Shown here in pieces: positions 47,167 to 59,115 of a DNA stretch of 64,000 bases. Each line of letters begins with the position of its first letter. Positions within the stretch are counted from its first letter, which is position 1. The notes beneath the pieces were generated by a model. It was not told the origin of the DNA, ran no database searches, and saw nothing but the letters and a program-made list of their open reading frames with translations. Made by a program: the position numbers and the translations under genes. This stretch comes from Rutidosis leptorrhynchoides (taxonomy: Eukaryota > Streptophyta > Magnoliopsida > Asterales > Asteraceae), in NCBI RefSeq assembly GCF_046630445.1, contig NC_092333.1:356781001-356845000 (forward strand), read 5' to 3'.

Positions 47167-47622
47167 TTCGTAAAACAGTTATAAAAACAGCGCATGTATT
47201 CTCAGTCCCAAAAACGTAAAGAGTAAAAGGGAGCAAATGAAACTCATACATATAAATATTGTAAAACAGTTAATAAAGCATTTGCATGTATTCTCAGCCC
47301 AAAAATGTAAAGAGTAAAAAGGGAGCAAATGAAACTCACGCATATAAATATTCTAAAACAGTTAATAAAGCATTTGCATGTATTCTCAGCCCAAAAATAT
47401 GTAAAGAGTAAAAAGGGGCAAATGAAACTCACACATATAAATATTGTAAAACAGTTAATAAAGCATTTGCATGTATTCTCAGCCCAAAAATGTAAAGAGT
47501 AAAAAGGGAGCAAATGAAACTCACGCATATAAATATTGTAAAACAGTTAATAAAGCATTTGCATGTATTCTCAGCCCAAAAATATGTAAAGAGTAAAAAG
47601 GGGCAAATGAAACTCACCTAAT
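47167..47622 (-). repeat. Minisatellite of about 92 bp units in LARD LTR 1
   Basis: Four good units plus one degenerate unit, each containing AAATGAAACTCAC, ATATAAATATTGTAAAACAG and GCATGTATTCTCAGCCC. The same array is at 55198-55640 and 63229-63671. The plus-strand LARD LTR has only a single unit (about 7213-7330). Confidence 0.92.
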
Positions 47623-48895
47623 GTATTTTGTAGTAAAAATACATAGAACGACATTGAACAAGTATAAGGTTGGCCTCGAATTCACGAACCTCAAAGGAGT
47701 AGTCCTAAAACAAATGCCCAAGTCCGGGTTTGAACCCGCGACATCCCGTTAACCCGATAACATCCTTAAACATCTTTATTATTATCGTTATTTCACATAT
47801 CATTAACAAATCAATCATCATCATTTCCTAATCTTAACCATCATCATTATCTAACACTCGTTACTTGATCATTATCTTTATCTCATCTATCTTGCCATCA
47901 TAATCTATCACATACATTATCCATATATCAACATCATCCCGATCATAAACCTACATCATCACCAATCTCATCATGATCATAATCATTATCAATATTATTG
48001 AAATATTATTATCATCATCTTTATTATTATCATTATTTAACCTCAACACCGAATCACTCTCATCATCATTAAATTATACCATTATCATTATTTTCTAACA
48101 TCAAATCATCACTATCATAGATTAAGGGAACTATTTGATTCATGCTTGTGAATCGACAGAAACACTAGAACCAGGATTTCGAACAGCAGCCCAGTTACAT
48201 TTGCTATTGAAATGGCCCAACAAGTATATTCATAACTGTCTAATAACAGTTTTTCACTAGCCCAATTAGCTTTTCTCTATACTTAAAGCCCAACAGTCAA
48301 AAACAAAATAAAACTGGCCCAATCTCTAAAGCAAGTATCCAATCGATATTTGTAGGGTTTTTATCGTTAGGGTACTAAACAGCAACGCGGTATTACAGTT
48401 ATTATTATTATTATCCCATCATTAAATCATTATCATTACATCATCTTCCATTATAATCACATAATTTAATAGTGGACCGTGACATGTATTTTGGCCTGTA
48501 ACTTTCTATTTGCTTTAACAACTTGCACAATTCTTTAATGAGTTGATATTCTCTTTTCTTTAACAGTTGTCGGCCAAAGGAAAAGAAGAGAACACGTGCA
48601 GTTTAGAAGATCCATTAATAATCTCAATGGGTTCACAAAGGTAATATGATGGTGTTGATGTTCGATCAGAAAAAGAAAGGAAGCAGGAAAACAGAAACAT
48701 GTTGGCGTGTGGTGATGTTAGTGATGGTTTATCGTGGTTTGCGTTGGTGTAGACGAAACAGAAATCAGGAAGTCAATTGGTGGATCACGATCATAATTAG
48801 AAACACCAATGATGGTGGTGTTTGTTTGTTAGGTTTCGTTTAAGAGGTGATGTTTGTTGGTTGTGGGTTTGGTTCGATCAACACATAAAACAACA

Positions 48896-48919
48896 ACAAA
48901 AAAAAAAAAAAAAAAAAAA
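48896..48919. repeat. Poly(A) run in LARD LTR
   Basis: About 24 A residues (interrupted at the start by CAACAACA). The equivalent in LTR 2 (about 56932-56954) is of similar length. It lies internal to the LTR and marks no gene end. Confidence 0.85.
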
Positions 48920-50219
48920 CAAGTAGTATCATTGATGGTAATTGATTCGTGTTGTGGTCGAAAAGGCGAACCCAGCAGTAGTTGAACTCTGTTGCTGCAG
49001 AAACGAGTGTTGCAGGTGAGGGTCATGGTGATTTGGTTATCGAAAATAGAAACTTTGTAGCAGCAGCTAATGGTTTCATGATGATAGTTTTACGGCAGAA
49101 ACAGTAGAGAGAGAGAGAGGGAGAGAGAGAAGTTAGAAGGATGGTAATATGTGATGGTTGAAGAAAATAGAAAATAGAAGGCTGCAACAAAACTTGGTGG
49201 GTTTTGGGTTCTGGTTTTTACTCAAAGTAAAGAAACACAAAAAAAAATATAGGAACTTTTTATAGTGGTAGCAACAATCTTACGTGATGTTTGGTTTTGT
49301 TTAATTCGAAACCAGAAATAGAATTAAGCAGTCGCAGCAGTGATGAATGATGGTGGTGATGATGATATTGGTTGAACTCAAGCAAAACGTGAACAAGTAA
49401 ACTGGTTTATGGTTGTTAGTTTCTCACGACAACATCAATGGATTTTTGAACCAACACAAATTCATGATGCTTTGGTTTGCTTATAGAAAAGAGGTTATAT
49501 GTTTTTAGTTTCTTCTCTTTTCATTTTCAATTTGGGTTGCTGTAATGGGTAGTGATGATTTAAGGTGGGTTTGTGGAGTTTTGTATTTGTCAATTATAGA
49601 AACAAAACAGAATAGGAGGTGGGTAGTTTAACACATGAAGTTGGTGATGGCAATTTAATGGAACCACGAAAGTGGTGGTGATAAAGTGGTGGTGATAATT
49701 TCATGGTGGTGAGGGGTGGTAGTAAGGTGGTGGAGAGGTTCCGGATGGTGGTGACGGTTCATTAATGTCGGATGGCTTCAATCGACAGGGAAGAAGAAGA
49801 AGAGTAGAGTGTATATCTCTATGTATATGAGTCATGTATATATAGATATATATATCTTTAATGAAATTGAAGGCGGAGATGGATAAAACAAATAGAGTGA
49901 ACAAAACACTAATTCATGAATTCAATAACACGGATATAATAGTGAGATAGAAACAAAATTCAAATAGTGGTGACATCAATCACGGTAAATCAGGAAAATT
50001 AAAACAAATTGATAGTGATATGCGTATAAATGTAATTGAGGTGAGATAGTGGGAAAATTGTTGGATCCATAATAGATATCTTATAACTATAATTAATATA
50101 ACATTAAAATTTAAAACGTGGGATGTCATGAAACAATCAGTTAAACAGTACGTCAACAATAGTTAGCATCCTACAAATATCTATTATTTAGTGATATAAT
50201 ATTTTAATTTATATTTGAA

Positions 50220-50227
<8 letters not shown>

Positions 50228-50299
<72 letters not shown>

Positions 50300-50303
50300 T
50301 ACA
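50228..50303. repeat. (TA)n microsatellite in LARD LTR 1
   Basis: TA dinucleotides at the same relative position as in the plus-strand copy and in LTR 2. Confidence 0.95.
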
Positions 50304-50828
50304 TATTTATTTATAATTAAATGTTCGTGAATCGTCGAAACCGGTCGAGGTTAAATGAATATATGAAACAGTTCAAACTTTTTGAGACTCGATATTATAG
50401 ACTTTGCTTATCGTGTAGAAATCATATAAAGATTAAGTTTAAATTTGATCGGAAATTTTCGGGTCATCACAGTACCTACCCGTTAAAGAAATTTCGTCCC
50501 GAAATTTGAGTGAGGTGGTCATGGCTAACAATAAAAATGTTTTCATGACGCATATGAGTTGATATATAGAGTTTTATCATTATTGAGTAATACAGATAAA
50601 ACAATTTGATTATTCGAAGCGTATGAGTGAATTTATCACAAAAGAGTGAAATGAGATAGACAAGTTTCATCATAACTTTCCACTAGTCATGGTTGAATTC
50701 CGGAATTCAAGGGTTTTAAAGAAAATCTTCGAAATCTAAAAGATTTGATTCTTCGGTGAATAAGGAAATTAATATCTCTATAATTAAATACGGTGATCTG
50801 CCTCGATTACTCTGCCTGATGTTTCCAT

Positions 50829-50835
50829 TATAAAT
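50829..50835 (+). promoter_or_regulatory. TATAAAT box of antisense ORF, copy A
   Basis: 82 nt upstream of the ATG at 50911, the same spacing as in the plus-strand LARD and in copy B. Confidence 0.5.
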
Positions 50836-50910
50836 TAAACTCTTCCGTTCCATTATTCTCACCATTCCTATACTTTCTTTCTTAGTTCATACATCCAAAA
50901 GATTGTGAAA

Positions 50911-51084
50911 ATGATTAATCTCGTTCTAATCCTTGATATTTTTCTAATTATCATTTCTGTCATCCTTCTTTTCAATCTTCCACCAGAAAAATCTGTTTAC
51001 TTCTACTTTTACCTTGGGGTGATACTATTCTTAATTATACCGTGTCTTTATATTGCTATTCGTATTAATATCCACGGGTTGTAA
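50911..51084 (+). CDS. Antisense small hydrophobic ORF, copy A (57 aa)
   Basis: ATG at 50911 to TAA at 51082-51084. Two hydrophobic segments flank the LPPEKS turn. About two thirds of the residues match the copy at 3654-3412 (-), and most replacements keep hydrophobicity. It ends earlier than that copy because of the TAA. Too short for standard gene finders; function unknown, membrane location inferred from hydrophobicity. Confidence 0.5.
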   Translation: MINLVLILDIFLIIISVILLFNLPPEKSVYFYFYLGVILFLIIPCLYIAIRINIHGL

Positions 51085-51999
51085 CTTCCGTACTATTATT
51101 GGGCTTCATATTTTCTCTTATATTTTGGAGCTCTTTGCATTTCAATTATCCTCCCGACCTCTAGTAAAGCGAGTAATGGTCCAGAATTCGTAAGTATGGA
51201 ATTTCGGATAAACATCATGTTCTAAATAAGAAAGAATGTATTAGCACGATTTGATTTTTTTTCAAATTACCAGAATCACTGAGAATAGAACTATCAAGAA
51301 TATACTTTCTTGATATGTTCAGAAGTTAAGCTAAATGAAAGAGTTATGTAACATGGCACATGATGACGTTATGATATGTGAATCATCACGTTCCATTAGA
51401 AACTCAGCATGACCTACTGTAATATAATCACGTTGATCAAGTGTCATTATATTATACTAACTCATGCATCAGTTCCTAACACTACTTCAAAAACATTCAT
51501 AGTTTAAACTCGAAAGTTTACTGAATATAGAAACTAAAATAGTTTCTTTTATGATGTAACACAGATAACGCGAAGAGATAAATAATATCGGGCAAGAATA
51601 TTTATGAAGATATCTTCAGAAATATCGAAGATATTTATGATAATATTTTGGAATTTCTAAGATCGAAGTTTGATGAAGAAAGATTTTTCCACAAGATTTA
51701 ACATGACTTCGAAGCAAGATATTTGCTGAAGATTTCATTGGATCCAGAATTACCTGGATTCTTTGAATATAGGGTCTGGTCCTTGTATTTGTCCTTGGTC
51801 TCCTTCATGGGTAGCTCAATCTATTTTTCAATACCCAATTTTCTATCGAACGTTCCTAACACTCCTTTCTTTATCATCAAACTTTTGGTCGTTTAGACCA
51901 TCTACCATTTTTCTGTTTCCTCTGCATTTAATGCTATGATATCTGAATCATCGGTTATTAATCCGAGGTGGTTTCAGGAAAAATTGTGTTTTTAGATGA

Positions 52000-52224
52000 T
52001 TAAACGCCGATGGTAATATGGTGGAATATGAAAGGTTCCCTGGTAACAATAAAAGAGCACGCGTATATATCAACGTTATAATAAGGTTGTTTCGTACGAA
52101 AAGTCGAAGTTGAATTGCTGAAGTTGTGACAAAAGTGGCTAATTTGGAAAGGAATTGCAAAGTTATTTTCGGTGATAACAACGCCAAAGGAGCTAGTACA
52201 GATACGTGTTAAACGTTTATACAA
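52000..52224 (-). CDS. Conserved unknown ORF, copy A
   Basis: 74 codons beginning with a TTG codon, and probably the middle of a degraded frame. It shares KRLTRIC, VITENN and VTREPF with 2043-2426. An overlapping second frame (51948-52187) is less similar between copies. No domain recognised. Confidence 0.3.
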   Translation of the reverse strand: MYKRLTRICTSSFGVVITENNFAIPFQISHFCHNFSNSTSTFRTKQPYYNVDIYACSFIVTREPFIFHHITIGV

Positions 52225-53480
52225 GTTCCTAGTGTTTTCAGGTGCATAATTATATGCATCAATCTTTTCTCTCGTAAATGAAGTGCGGTTGGTTCATCCT
52301 ATCGATTAAGGTGTTTTCAAGAATCATGAAAGGTTTGAACGCAGAATGTAATCGTGAAGATACAAATGATGTTTAAGACGAAATCAAGTGGCAACTTGAA
52401 GAATTGTTTAGTTTCATATATTATAATCAATATTTTAATTCATTTTAATTGTCCAATGTTATTAGTCCACAGTCGATAGTCCACAGTTAACAGTCTAATA
52501 ATTTATATATAGTTTAATATATAATATTCGAATTAATTAATAAATATCGTGACTCGTGTACATGTCTCAGACTCGATCACAACTCAAAGTATATATATTA
52601 TTTGAGAATCAACCTCAACCCTGTATAGAGAACTCGATCATTACTGCATATAGAGTGTCTATGGTGATTCCAAATAATATATATAGATGCATCGATATGA
52701 TATGTCAAAACCTTGTATACGTGTCCCGATATTTAAAGTGCGTAAAAATAAATAACAGAACTTAAATGACGATAAATAAAGTACGTAAAGTAAATAACAG
52801 AAATTAAATGATGATAAATAAAATTGCGAGAATATAAATTGCGATAAATAAACTGCGATAAATAAATTGCGATGATTAAATTACGATAAATAAATTGCGA
52901 TAAAATAAAATGTAATACGGAATTAACAGTTAGCTAGGAACAGTTAGCTAGGATCTTGTTAGCGTGGATTCTTAACAAAATTTCATATTGTGAATTAGTC
53001 TGTTTCTAATCAATTTTTATTGTGTCCATTATTTCTTCATTATGCCACTTGTTGGATTCTGATAGGTCAAAATCCAAATATGAAATTGAATTTGAATGAA
53101 AATAGTTATTCTTTGGTGAGCGGATACGTATATCGGTGGTTGTAAGTAGGATAGTGAATGACTATTGAATCAGATTCGAAGAATATACAGTATAACATGT
53201 TAATATGAAAGTTAAATATTTCCTCAGGTATTACCTACCCGTTAAAATATTTTCACCATTAACAGTTTGTACAAAAGAATTTTTAATTACAATCTTTATG
53301 AAAACATATATACATATATATTTTCTTCAGATGTAATCATGGATTTAATGAGTTAACTTAATATTAAACTCATTTAGTTTTTGGTTGGAACTAGAATAAA
53401 TAATCTCTAAAACTTTAGAGATTACATATTCGCCATGTCGAACGAAGATAAATGAGGTAGAACGATACGTCGAACGATGA

Positions 53481-54008
53481 TTATACTTGAGGTACGGAAT
53501 GAGATGTTGAGACGTGTGATGTTGAGACTTGGGTTGTTGGGGGTACTGGTGTTGCCGGTGCTGTTGCTGAAGCTGGTAGGTTTTGCACCACGTTTTCCAA
53601 ATTAATTACTTGAGCGCGAAGTTAGTTGACTTCTTTGATTACTCCGGGATGATTGTCGGTAAGAACGAGCAGATGAATAAGGTTCAGAATTATGGATAGA
53701 ATATAATCTTATTGAGTTACCCTAGAAATGAGACTGAAAATGGTGTCTCGAACAGGTTCGCCGATAAACGCTTCAGGTTCATTGTCAAGAGATGAATTCG
53801 GTTGGTGGAAGGGATTGCTTTCTGTGCATTTCCATTAATTAAGTCGTCTACGATCCCATCAGATGAATTGATAATGGCTGATTGGTTGATTCATGCCGAT
53901 GACGCTGTTTTCGGAGCTTAGGTGAACATCTATGTCGGAATAGCTGTCGGAATAACTATCGAAATAGCTATCGGAATCTGAGGGACTCGAACTGGTTACA
54001 GGATTCAT
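53481..54008 (-). pseudogene. Serine-rich leader ORF relic, copy A
   Basis: Same ATG, S-D-S-Y-rich start, shared internal stops and terminal stop as 309-835. An additional stop appears within the ISRV region. It begins about 430 bp after the PBS. Confidence 0.5.
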
Positions 54009-54421
54009 CTCGTACGATCAGATGAAGGATTTTCGATAAGAATTAGATTATAGGATGTAGATTAGTACCCTGCAATACATAATTTACATATGCATATATT
54101 ACTAAAATCCCTTAAGTTACGAAGGAATCTACGGAAGCTGTCAGGCAAAGATAACAATAACATATATGCTAAGATATGAATTAGCAGATACGCTAAGATA
54201 CGAATTTTGTCTATACACTATTCATGCATTCATTGCAGTAAGATGTGTCTAGACTAAGAATGATAAGCAGGTAATTTCCTAAGTATGATAAACAGATGAT
54301 TTTCGACAAAAATGATAAGCAAAACTTTTGACATGCAGACACGGTCGAAGTCCAAACTCACTAATGCATCCTAACGACTTTCAGTTAGACACACTACTAC
54401 AAGACCTAGTTCGCTAAGACC

Positions 54422-54438
54422 ACCGCTCTGATACCAAC
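54422..54438 (-). other. PBS, initiator-Met tRNA type (copy A)
   Basis: Minus strand reads GTTGGTATCAGAGCGGT immediately after the LTR end; TGGTATCAGAGC is the classic complement of initiator-Met tRNA. Confidence 0.92.
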
Positions 54439-57400
54439 TGAAAGGACCCGTCCTAATCCATCCGAACTAAGTCCATATCGATTATAAATGATTCACATCA
54501 GTTGATTACATCGTGAGGTACTTGAACTCTATATGATACATTTTACAAACATTGCATTCGTTTTTGAAAAGACAATCTTTCATTACATCGAAATTTGACG
54601 GCATGCATATCATTTCATAATATATCTAACTATAATTGACTTAATAATAATCTTGATGAACTCAACGACTCGAATGCAACGTATTTGGAAATATGCCATG
54701 AATGACTCCAAGTAATATCTTTAAAATGAGCAAATGCACAGCGGAAGATTTCTTTCGTACCTGAGAATAAACATGCTTTCAAGTGTCAACCAAAAGGTTG
54801 GTGAGTTCATTAGTTTAACATAAATAATCATTTCATAATTTTAATAGACCACAAGATTTCATATTTCCATTTCTCATAAACATACGTCCCATGCATAGAG
54901 ACAAAAATATCATTCATATGGATTGAGCACATGGTAACTGACATTCACAATATGCATATAAGAATATCCCCATCATTCCGGGATCCTCCTTCGGACATGA
55001 TATAAATTTCGAAGTAGTAAAGCATCCGGTACTTTGGATGGGGCTTGTTGGGCCCGATAGATCTATCTTTAGAGTTCGCGTCAATTAGGGTGTCTGTTCC
55101 CTAATTCTTAGATTACCAGACTATATAAAAAGGGGCATATTCGATTTCGATCATTCAACCATATAATGTAGTTTCAATTACTTGTGTCTATTTCGTAAAA
55201 CAGTTATAAAAACAGCGCATGTATTCTCAGTCCCAAAAACGTAAAGAGTAAAAGGGAGCAAATGAAACTCACACATATAAATATTGTAAAACAGTTAATA
55301 AAGCATTTGCATGTATTCTCAGCCCAAAAATATAAAGAGTAAAAAGGGAGAAAATGAAACTCACGCATATAAATATTGTAAAACAGTTAATAAAGCATTT
55401 GCATGTATTCTCAGCCTAAAAATATGTAAAGAGTAAAAAGGGGCAAATGAAACTCACACATATAAATATTGTAAAACAGTTAATAAAGCATTTGCATGTA
55501 TTCTCAGCCCAAAAATGTAAAGAGTAAAAAGGGAGCAAATGAAACTCACGCATATAAATATTGTAAAACAGTTAATAAAGCATTTGCATGTATTCTCAGC
55601 CCAAAAATATGTAAAGAGTAAAAAGGGGCAAATGAAACTCACCTAATGTATTTTGTAGTAAAAATACATAGAACGACATTGAACAAGTATAACGTTGGCC
55701 TCGGATTCACGAACCTCAAAGGAGTAGTCCTAAAACAAATGCCCAAGTCCGGGTTTGAACCCGCGACATCCCGTTAACCCGATAACATCCTTAAACATCT
55801 TTATTATTATCGTTATTTCACATATCATTAACAAATCAATCATCATCATTTCCTAATCTTAACCATCATCATTATCTAACACTCGTTACTTGATCATTAT
55901 CTTTATCTCATCTATCTTGCCATCATCATCTATCACATACATTATCCATATATCAACATCATCCCGATCATAAACCTACATCATCACCAATCTCATCATG
56001 ATCATAATCATTATCAATATTATTGAAATATTATTATCATCATCTTTATTATTATCATTATTTAACCTCAACACCGAATCACTCTCATCATCAAATTTCA
56101 TCATCATTAACTTATACCATTATCATTATTTTCTAACATCAAATCATCACTATCATAGATTAAGGGAACTATTTGATTCATTCTTGTGAATCGACAGAAA
56201 CACTAGAACCAGGATTTCGAACAGCAGCCCAGTTACATTTGCTATTGAAATGGCCCAACAAGTATATTCATAACTGTCTAATAACAGTTTTTCACTAGCC
56301 CAATTAGCTTTTCTCTATACTTAAAGCCCAACAGTCAAAAACAAAAGAAAACTGGCCCAATCTCTAAAGCAAGTATCCAATCGATATTTGTAGGGTTTTT
56401 ATCGTTAGGGTACTAAACAGCAACGCGGTATTACAGTTATTATTATTATTATCCCATCATTAAATCATTATCATTACATCATCTTCCATTATAATCACAT
56501 AATTTAATAGTGGACCGTGACATGTATTTTGGCCTGTAACTTTCTATTTGCTTTAACAACTTGCACAATTCTTTAATGAGTTGATATTCTCTTTTCTTTA
56601 ACAGTTGTCGGCCAAAGGAAAAGAAGAGAACACGTGCAGTTTAGAAGATCCATTAATAATCTCAATGGGTTCACAAAGGTAATATGATGGTGTTGATGTT
56701 CGATCAGAAAAAGAAAGGAAGCAGGAAAACAGAAACATGTTGGCGTGTGGTGATGTTAGTGATGGTTTATCGTGGTTTGCGTTGGTGTAGACGAAACAGA
56801 AATCAGGAAGTCAATTGGTGGATCACGATCATAATTAGAAACACCAATGATGGTGGTGTTTGTTTGTTAGGTTTCGTTTAAGAGGTGATGTTTGTTGGTT
56901 GTGGGTTTGGTTCGATCAACACATAAAACAACAAAAAAAAAAAAAAAAAAAAAAACAAGTAGTATCATTGATGGTAATTGATTCGTGTTGTGGTCGAAAA
57001 GGCGAACCCAGCAGTAGTTGAACTCTGTTGCTGCAGAAACGAGTGTAGCAGGTGAGGGTCATGGTGATTTGGTTATCGAAAACAGAAACTTTGTAGCAGC
57101 AGCTAATGGTTTCATGATGATAGTTTTACGGCAGAAACAGTAGAGAGAGAGAGGGAGAGAGAGAAGTTAGAAGGATGGTAATATGTGATGGTTGAAGAAA
57201 ATAGAAAATAGAAGGCTGCAACAAAACTTGGTGGGTTTTGGGTTCTGGTTTTTACTCAAAGTAAAGAAACACAAAAAAAAATATAGGAACTTTTTATAGT
57301 GGTAGCAACAATCTTACGTGATGTTTGGTTTTGTTTAATTCGAAACCAGAAATAGAATTAAGCAGTCGCAGCAGTGATGAATGATGGTGGTGATGATGAT

Positions 57401-58264
57401 ATTGGTTGAACTCAAGCAAAACGTGAACAAGTAAACTGGTTTATGGTTGTTAGTTTCTCACGACAACATCAATGGATTTTTGAACCAACACAAATTCATG
57501 ATGCTTTGGTTTGCTTATAGAAAAGAGGTTATATGTTTTTAGTTTCTTCTCTTTTCATTTTCAATTTGGGTTGCTGTAATGGGTAGTGATGATTTAAGGT
57601 GGGTTTGTGGAGTTTTGTGTTTGTCAATTATAGAAACAAAACAGAATAGGAGGTGGGTAGTTTAACACATGAAGTTGGTGATGGCAATTTAATGGAACCA
57701 CGAAAGTGGTGGTGATAAAGTGGTGGTGATAATTTCATGGTGGTGAGGGGTGGTAGTAAGGTGGTGGAGAGGTTCCGGATGGTGGTGACGGTTCATTAAT
57801 GTCGGATGGCTTCAATCGACAGGGAAGAAGAAGAAGAGTAGAGTGTATATCTCTATGTATATGAGTCATGTATATATAGATATATATATCTTTAATGAAA
57901 TTGAAGGCGGAGATGGATAAAACAAATAGAGTGAACAAAACACTAATTCATGAATTCAATAACACGGATATAATAGTGAGATAGAAACAAAATTCAAATA
58001 GTGGTGACATCAATCACGGTAAATCAGGAAAATTAAAACAAATTGATAGTGATATGCGTATAAATGTAATTGAGGTGAGATAGTGGGAAAATTGTTGGAT
58101 CCATAATAGATATCTTATAACTATAATTAATATAACATTAAAATTTAAAACGTGGGATGTCATGAAACAATCAGTTAAACAGTACGTCAACAATAGTTAG
58201 CATCCTACAAATATCTATTATTTAGTGATATAATATTTTAATTTATATTTGAAATTATAATATA

Positions 58265-58337
<73 letters not shown>

Positions 58338-58502
58338 TTATTTATAATTAAATGTTCGTGAATCGTCGAAACCGGTCGAGGTTAAATGAATATATGAAAC
58401 AGTTCAAACTTTTTGAGACTCGATATTATAGACTTTGTTTATCGTGTAGAAATCATATAAAGATTAAGTTTAAATTTGATCGGAAATTTTCGGGTCATCA
58501 CA
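54439..58502 (-). repeat. LARD LTR 2 (shared middle LTR, 4064 bp)
   Basis: Serves as 3' LTR of unit B and 5' LTR of unit A. Nearly identical to the visible part of LTR 3 (about four differences in 1.5 kb). It contains the minisatellite (55198-55640), a B-box-like word (55751-55763) and a (TA)n run (58259-58331). Confidence 0.92.
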
Positions 58503-58859
58503 GTACCTACCCGTTAAAGAAATTTCGTCCCGAAATTTGAGTGAGGTGGTCATGGCTAACAATAAAAATGTTTTCATGACGCATATGAGTTGATAAATAG
58601 AGTTTTATCATTATTGAGTAATACAGATAAAACAATTTGATTATTCGAAGCGTATGAGTGAATTTATCACAAAAGAGTGAAATGAGATAGACAAGTTTCA
58701 TCATAACTTTTCACTAGTCATGGTTGAATTCCGGAATTCAAGGGTTTTAAAGAAAATCTTCGAAATCTAAAAGATTTGATTCTTCGGTGAATAAGGAAAT
58801 TAATATCTCTATAATTAAATACGGTGATCTGCCTCGATTACTCTGCCTGATGTTTCCAT

Positions 58860-58866
58860 TATAAAT
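58860..58866 (+). promoter_or_regulatory. TATAAAT box of antisense ORF, copy B
   Basis: Identical to copy A, 82 nt before the ATG at 58942. Confidence 0.5.
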
Positions 58867-58941
58867 TAAACTCTTCCGTTCCATTATTCTCACCATTCCT
58901 ATACTTTCTTTCTTAGTTCATACATCCAAAAGATTGTGAAA

Positions 58942-59115
58942 ATGATTAATCTCGTTCTAATCCTTGATATTTTTCTAATTATCATTTCTGTCATCCTTCT
59001 TTTCAATCTTCCACCAGAAAAATCTGTTTACTTCTACTTTTACCTTGGGGTGATACTATTCTTAATTATACCGTGTCTTTATATTGCTATTCGTATTAAT
59101 ATCCACGGGTTGTAA
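58942..59115 (+). CDS. Antisense small hydrophobic ORF, copy B (57 aa)
   Basis: Identical in sequence to copy A as far as I can see, so it adds no independent evidence of selection beyond the comparison with the plus-strand LARD. Confidence 0.5.
   Translation: MINLVLILDIFLIIISVILLFNLPPEKSVYFYFYLGVILFLIIPCLYIAIRINIHGL

Larger units (their letters stand above)
46413..50471 (-). repeat. LARD LTR 1 (3'-most, 4059 bp)
   Basis: Minus-strand reading runs from TGTGATGACCCG (50471) to GGGTCCTTTCA (46413). It differs from LTR 2 at many positions over 46413-48130 and at few over the rest. A TATA-like cluster (about 49835-49855) followed by a CT-rich leader suggests a start about 0.65 kb into the LTR. 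Confidence 0.92.
50472..54438 (-). other. LARD internal region A (3967 bp)
   Basis: Contains, on the minus strand from the right, the PBS, the serine-rich leader relic (54008-53481), the internal 12-mer motif (53243-53232), ATCGCA-type repeats (52740-52915), a weak conserved ORF (52224-52000) and the 3' motif (50484-50473). On the plus strand it holds the antisense membrane ORF (50911-51084). Nothing else coding is visible. Confidence 0.85.

Noticed and set aside
47244..47617. Overlapping repeated ORFs with ICVSFIC repeats (also 55454-55642 and 63485-63673)
   Set aside because: Frames opened by the LTR minisatellite; absent from the single-unit LTR.
47720..47745. Possible tRNA gene suggested by GGGTTTGAACCCG
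   Set aside because: Only the T-arm-like word is present; no acceptor stem or D arm can be drawn, and it repeats in every LTR copy.
48646..48843. 65-residue ORF repeated at 56684-56881
   Set aside because: Repeated only because the LTR is repeated; antisense to the element, no domain, no equivalent seen in the plus-strand copy.
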